Below are positions 6,679 through 9,047 of a stretch of 9,047 nucleotides of DNA, in pieces; positions within the stretch are counted from its first letter, which is position 1; the number at the start of each line of letters is the position of its first letter. A program made the position numbers and the translations under genes. The notes beneath the pieces were generated by a model. It was not told the DNA's origin, ran no database searches, and worked only from the letters and a program-made list of their open reading frames with translations. The stretch is from contig JAEORJ010000018.1 of assembly GCA_016840945.1 (NCBI GenBank), forward strand, positions 1-9,047. Reading direction: 5' to 3'. This DNA is from Candidatus Gerdarchaeota archaeon. GTDB lineage: Archaea > Asgardarchaeota > Heimdallarchaeia > JABLTI01.

Positions 6679-6705
6679 GGGCTTTTCAAAGAACCCAATT
6701 TTTTT
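6679..6705 (+). terminator. Hairpin plus T7 tract upstream of the epimerase gene
   Basis: GGG CTT, loop TTCA, AAG, two bulged A, CCC (6679-6696) forms a small stem and is followed two bases later by seven T (6699-6705). This could end a rightward transcript from the promoter at 6505, or act as an attenuator before the epimerase gene. The stem has only six pairs; the T tract is the more convincing part. Confidence 0.35.
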
Positions 6706-6780
6706 ACATGCACAAAAATAGCAACGATGAAACAGTCACAAAATAAAAGTCAACCTTCAAAAAACAGATGGCAAATCAAT

Positions 6781-6785
6781 GGAGG
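6781..6785 (+). promoter_or_regulatory. Ribosome binding site pointing to the GTG start of the epimerase gene
   Basis: GGAGG stands 9 bases before GTG 6795. It falls within the coding frame of the alternative ATG at 6768, which itself has no purine block at the proper distance. An ATG at 6787 is out of frame and meets TAA at once. Confidence 0.75.
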
Positions 6786-6794
6786 CATGTAAAA

Positions 6795-7862
6795 GTGAAA
6801 ATTTTACTTACAGGCGCATTTGGTAATGTTGGAACTAGTACATTAAAAGAATTAATTAAAAGAGATCATCAAATAAGATGCTTTGATATACCTACTCGAG
6901 CGAATAAAAGAAAAGCTATGAAATTCAGAAAATATCAATCAAAAATGGAAATAATTTGGGGAGATTTACGAAAGATAAATGATGTCGAAAATGCTGTAAA
7001 AGATATTGATGTTGTTATTCACTTAGCAGCTATAATTCCACCTTTAGCCAATAATCGACCAGAAATAGCAGAACCAGTAAATGTTGGTGGCACTAGAAAT
7101 ATTATAACGGCAATTAAGAAACAACCAATACAACCAAAATTAATTTTTAGCTCATCAGTAGCAATTTATGGCGATATACGAGCTAAAGGATTTGATTATA
7201 TTATTAAAATATCTGATCAGATGAATCCAAGTCCTCATGATCATTATGCTCGCCATAAAATCAAATGTGAAAAAATGATTCATGAAGCAGATATCAATTA
7301 TGTGATTTTTAGATTTGCTGCAATACCCCCGCTAGATCAAGGAACAGATCCATTAATGTTTGAGGTACCGTTAGACACTCCAATTGAAATGTGTCATACA
7401 TTAGATACAGGTTATGCAATGGTTAATGCTGCAGAAAGTGACAAGGTTTGGGGAAAAACCTTGCATATCGCAGGTGGTTCAGAATGCAGAGTTTCATACA
7501 AGGATTATGTTGGAACGATTTTGAATATGATGGGTATAGGAGCTCTTCCAGAACAAGCATTTGGTACAAAACCATTTCACTGTGGATTTATGGATACTAT
7601 CGAGAGTGAAGAATTACTCCACTATCAAAGACATACTTTTGATGATTATTTACAAGATGTCAAAAAATATTATAGAGTAGCAAGAGTTTTTGCTAGAATT
7701 TTTAGACCAGCAGTTAGGAAATGGTTGTTAAATCAATCACAGTATTATAAAGCTTATATCAAATCCATTAAGGAATATATGCACAATAAAAAGAAAAGAA
7801 CAACTAAAGGTAAAGGAGAAATTCCTACTAACGGTTCAAAAACTCCAAAACTAAGTCAATAA
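6795..7862 (+). CDS. NAD-dependent epimerase/dehydratase family protein (extended SDR)
   Basis: This is a 355-residue Rossmann-fold enzyme of the extended short-chain dehydrogenase/reductase family, which acts on nucleotide sugars, steroids or similar NAD(P)-linked substrates. With the GTG start the protein opens MKILLTGAFGNVG, so the glycine motif G7xxG10xxG13 sits where the family has it; the ATG at 6768 would add nine unneeded residues (MANQWRHVK). Asp31 at the end of the second strand (RCFDIP) favours NAD over NADP. Also visible are GDL (56-58), HLAA (76-79), the catalytic Ser region FSSSVAIYG (118-126), and Tyr151 with Lys155 in YARHK. The substrate-binding half (about 170-290) gives no clear match to a known specificity. 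The last 65 residues (from about 290) are rich in Lys and Arg, ending in a low-complexity tail (NKKKRTTKGKGE). No signal peptide is present. It is the only rightward gene here and stands alone. Confidence 0.9.
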   Translation: MKILLTGAFGNVGTSTLKELIKRDHQIRCFDIPTRANKRKAMKFRKYQSKMEIIWGDLRKINDVENAVKDIDVVIHLAAIIPPLANNRPEIAEPVNVGGTRNIITAIKKQPIQPKLIFSSSVAIYGDIRAKGFDYIIKISDQMNPSPHDHYARHKIKCEKMIHEADINYVIFRFAAIPPLDQGTDPLMFEVPLDTPIEMCHTLDTGYAMVNAAESDKVWGKTLHIAGGSECRVSYKDYVGTILNMMGIGALPEQAFGTKPFHCGFMDTIESEELLHYQRHTFDDYLQDVKKYYRVARVFARIFRPAVRKWLLNQSQYYKAYIKSIKEYMHNKKKRTTKGKGEIPTNGSKTPKLSQ

Positions 7863-7896
7863 AATTCCAAGCAAGACAGGCAAAAAATAATTTGAT

Positions 7897-7940
7897 GGGA
7901 AGGAACATAATCCTTCTCTCAATTATTTTAATCTTTTTTT
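7897..7940 (+). terminator. Terminator of the epimerase gene (hairpin and T7)
   Basis: GGGAAGGA (7897-7904), loop ACATAA, TCCTTCTC (7911-7918) gives an eight-pair stem with one G-T wobble, 34 bases after the stop codon. A T-rich stretch ending in seven T (7934-7940) follows. The tract alone would suffice for archaeal termination; the stem makes the call stronger. Confidence 0.55.
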
Positions 7941-7974
7941 CAAGAAAATATCAAAAAATTTTCATAAGCATAAA

Positions 7975-7996
7975 AGAAGGACTAAAAAGTCCTTCT
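7975..7996. terminator. Perfect nine-pair hairpin in the convergent gap, possible bidirectional terminator
   Basis: AGAAGGACT (7975-7983), loop AAAA, AGTCCTTCT (7988-7996) is a perfect inverted repeat. Read leftwards it is followed by TTTATG and, further on, six T in a row, so it could stop transcripts from the phosphatase gene. Read rightwards it is a second stop behind the epimerase terminator. It shares the AAGGA/TCCTT core with the stem at 7897-7918. Confidence 0.5.
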
Positions 7997-8069
7997 GTTT
8001 GTTATAGCTTTTAGGATCTACCATATGCAGTTTGGAGTATATATGGATGTGAGGATTCAAAATTGAACT

Positions 8070-8091
8070 AATCAATGATTAATTATTGATT
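8070..8091. repeat. AT-rich imperfect palindrome
   Basis: AATCAAT (8070-8076) and ATTGATT (8085-8091) are perfect inverted arms around GATTAATT, which is itself nearly symmetric; only one base pair breaks symmetry over 22 bases. A wider pair, AAATTGA (8060-8066) and TCAATTT (8115-8121), encloses it. It may be a protein-binding site or a chance result of AT-rich sequence; it is not next to a promoter. Confidence 0.35.
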
Positions 8092-8181
8092 TAACTAAAT
8101 ATAGAGCTTATCAGTCAATTTCTAAAGTTATGAGAGGTTGAAATCTAAGATAATAAAGAAGTGAAAATTGATACGTTCGTT

Positions 8182-9003
8182 TCATACACCTGGTTTTATT
8201 GTGTAGAAGTGTTTAATTAGCATATCATCAGGGATATTATCTCCATGAAAACCAATGCCTTTTTCTTGATCAAAATGAGCTCCGTGGTCAGGTGTAAAAA
8301 TGACCATATGATTATATTTCTCCCATATTTTTTCAACTAATTTAGCTACTTTTACAAATTGGGATATATGATTATCAGCAGCTTTTAAGGCATCTTCACT
8401 TTCTGGTGAGGTTTTATGTAATGCATCATCATATTCTTGTTGATAAACTATTAGTAAATCATAATCATCTTCTACTAAACATTCCATTGTGCGCACAATT
8501 ACTTCTGGATCATATTCTTCTGAATAATAATCAAGTTTACGTTCTTGAAAGATTATATCTAAACTTGAATTTCTTACAGCAATAATAGCTACTTTTTTAC
8601 CAGCAGCTATAAATGAATCAAAAATTGTTTCACATTTTAAAATCGGTTTTGTATATTCTTTTATTCCATGAACGTCAGGCATTGCTCCAGTAAACATAGA
8701 AGCAAAACAAACAGGTGTTTTCGGGGGAAAAATAGAACACAAGTCTACACTAAAATTGGTATATTCTTCTACAGGTTGAAATTTATCTTTATACTTATTG
8801 TAAAAATTTAGACCTAAGGCATCTGGTGCATAAATCAAACATTTATCTATTTTTGATTTAACTACTTTTTCAGTAAAATCGATTACTTCTTTAATTACTG
8901 GTGCTTCAGAAATATTTGGTTTCTGTACATCCATCAATTGGCAGATTGTAGGAGTTAATGATGCTATAGTATATTTTCCGGAACAAAAAGAATCGTTTGA
9001 CAT
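8182..9003 (-). CDS. Alkaline phosphatase superfamily hydrolase (phosphodiesterase/nucleotide pyrophosphatase-like)
   Basis: This 273-residue enzyme of the alkaline phosphatase superfamily should split phosphate mono- or diesters with two metal ions. The ligand set can be followed along the protein: Asp61 (YAPDALG), the nucleophile Thr96 in PPKTPVCFASMFTG, the HGI turn at 112-114, Asp192 or Asp193 with His196 (YDDALH), Asp239-His240 (TPDHGAH) and His253 (GFHGDN). The Thr nucleophile is typical of the nucleotide pyrophosphatase/phosphodiesterase branch rather than of classical alkaline phosphatase (Ser). The opening SLTPTICQLMDV is common in compact cytoplasmic members; no signal peptide is seen. 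It is short for the superfamily (often 400 or more residues), without a cap or membrane domain, yet all core motifs are present and it looks intact. The ATG at 9003 has no Shine-Dalgarno site, and a TATA-like box fits a leaderless message. The natural substrate cannot be told. Confidence 0.85.
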   Translation of the reverse strand: MSNDSFCSGKYTIASLTPTICQLMDVQKPNISEAPVIKEVIDFTEKVVKSKIDKCLIYAPDALGLNFYNKYKDKFQPVEEYTNFSVDLCSIFPPKTPVCFASMFTGAMPDVHGIKEYTKPILKCETIFDSFIAAGKKVAIIAVRNSSLDIIFQERKLDYYSEEYDPEVIVRTMECLVEDDYDLLIVYQQEYDDALHKTSPESEDALKAADNHISQFVKVAKLVEKIWEKYNHMVIFTPDHGAHFDQEKGIGFHGDNIPDDMLIKHFYTIKPGV

Positions 9004-9028
9004 TTCATTTCAATTAATTTTTCTAGCT

Positions 9029-9038
9029 AATAAAAATT
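9029..9038 (-). promoter_or_regulatory. Candidate promoter of the phosphatase gene
   Basis: Minus-strand AATTTTTATT is centred about 26 bases ahead of position 9007, so transcription would begin within a few bases of ATG 9003. This agrees with the absence of a ribosome binding site. An ATG five bases upstream (9008) is out of frame. The sequence ends nine bases beyond, so any upstream element is not visible. Confidence 0.4.
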
Positions 9039-9047
9039 ATGTTAATT

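Larger units (their letters stand above)
6423..6794. other. Divergent intergenic region between the MBL and epimerase genes
   Basis: About 370 bases without a supported protein gene. It holds the leftward MBL promoter, a strong TATA box, a palindrome, possible RNA stems and a hairpin with T tract, each listed separately. Between the T tract and the epimerase start there is only a weak A-rich TATA candidate (CAAAATAAAAG, 6739-6749), which would place a start near 6771. The only short open frame I noted, ATG 6550 to TGA 6579, codes for nine residues (MAQSIKNLP) and has no ribosome binding site. Confidence 0.6.
7863..8181. other. Convergent intergenic region
   Basis: The 319 bases between the ends of the epimerase and phosphatase genes hold two hairpins (7897-7918, 7975-7996) and an AT-rich palindrome (8070-8091). 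From 8100 to 8181 I see nothing definite beyond T-rich runs on the minus strand just after the phosphatase stop. No convincing gene was found on either strand; a 39-codon frame at 7895-8014 overlaps both hairpins and is discounted. Confidence 0.6.

Noticed and set aside
6768..6794. ATG at 6768 as the start of the epimerase gene
   Set aside because: It adds nine residues before the usual MKILLTG opening, has no ribosome binding site, and would place the GGAGG at 6781-6785 inside the coding region. GTG 6795 explains all three.
7895..8014. A 39-codon rightward frame with a hydrophobic beginning (MGRNIILLSIILIFF)
   Set aside because: It overlaps both hairpins and the T7 terminator behind the epimerase gene and has no ribosome binding site. 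The hydrophobic residues arise from T-rich DNA.
1..9047. Mobile element, CRISPR array, prophage or defence island
   Set aside because: I found no transposase, integrase, regularly spaced repeats, nuclease or toxin genes; the genes are ordinary transport and metabolic families.

Overview
The window is AT-rich (roughly one third G+C by eye) and reads as archaeal chromosome. The evidence is indirect: TATA-like boxes such as TTTATATATA about 25 bases ahead of plausible transcript starts, purine-rich Shine-Dalgarno sites mixed with apparently leaderless starts, TTG and GTG start codons, and T-rich tracts at gene ends. An AT-rich mesophilic archaeon, possibly of the Asgard type, is my guess; no lineage marker gene (rRNA, ribosomal protein) is present, so this is not proven.

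Layout. Positions 1-4885 are transcribed leftwards. They hold, in transcription order, an MFS transporter with a long charged tail (4807-3059), an ABC-2 type ATPase (3005-2046) and two diverged ABC-2 permeases (2035-827, and 815 running off the left edge). The last three are packed 10-11 bases apart and almost certainly form one exporter. Next, also leftwards, come a metallo-beta-lactamase fold hydrolase (6422-5520) and a membrane-anchored extracytoplasmic protein of unknown function (5485-4886), 34 bases apart. An intergenic region of about 370 bases (6423-6794) separates them from the rightward NAD-dependent epimerase/dehydratase-like gene (6795-7862). A 319-base convergent gap with two hairpins follows. 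Last is a leftward alkaline-phosphatase-superfamily hydrolase (9003-8182), apparently leaderless, with its promoter near the right edge.

How the genes work together. The clear functional unit is the ABC-2 exporter: one ATPase and two non-identical permeases, which suggests a heterodimeric membrane part. The MFS gene lies just upstream on the same strand, but a 53-base gap with a TATA-like element suggests the exporter may have its own promoter. The soluble enzymes share no evident pathway with it. I found no rRNA, tRNA, insertion sequence, CRISPR array, toxin-antitoxin or defence cassette.

The least explained part is 6500-6710. It holds a strong TATA-like box, a near-perfect palindrome over the predicted transcription start, and, some 150 bases on, a hairpin plus T7 tract, all upstream of the epimerase gene and not accounted for by any protein. 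Other points worth attention are an Asp for His change in the metal motif of the MBL protein and the roughly 100-residue charged tail of the MFS protein.
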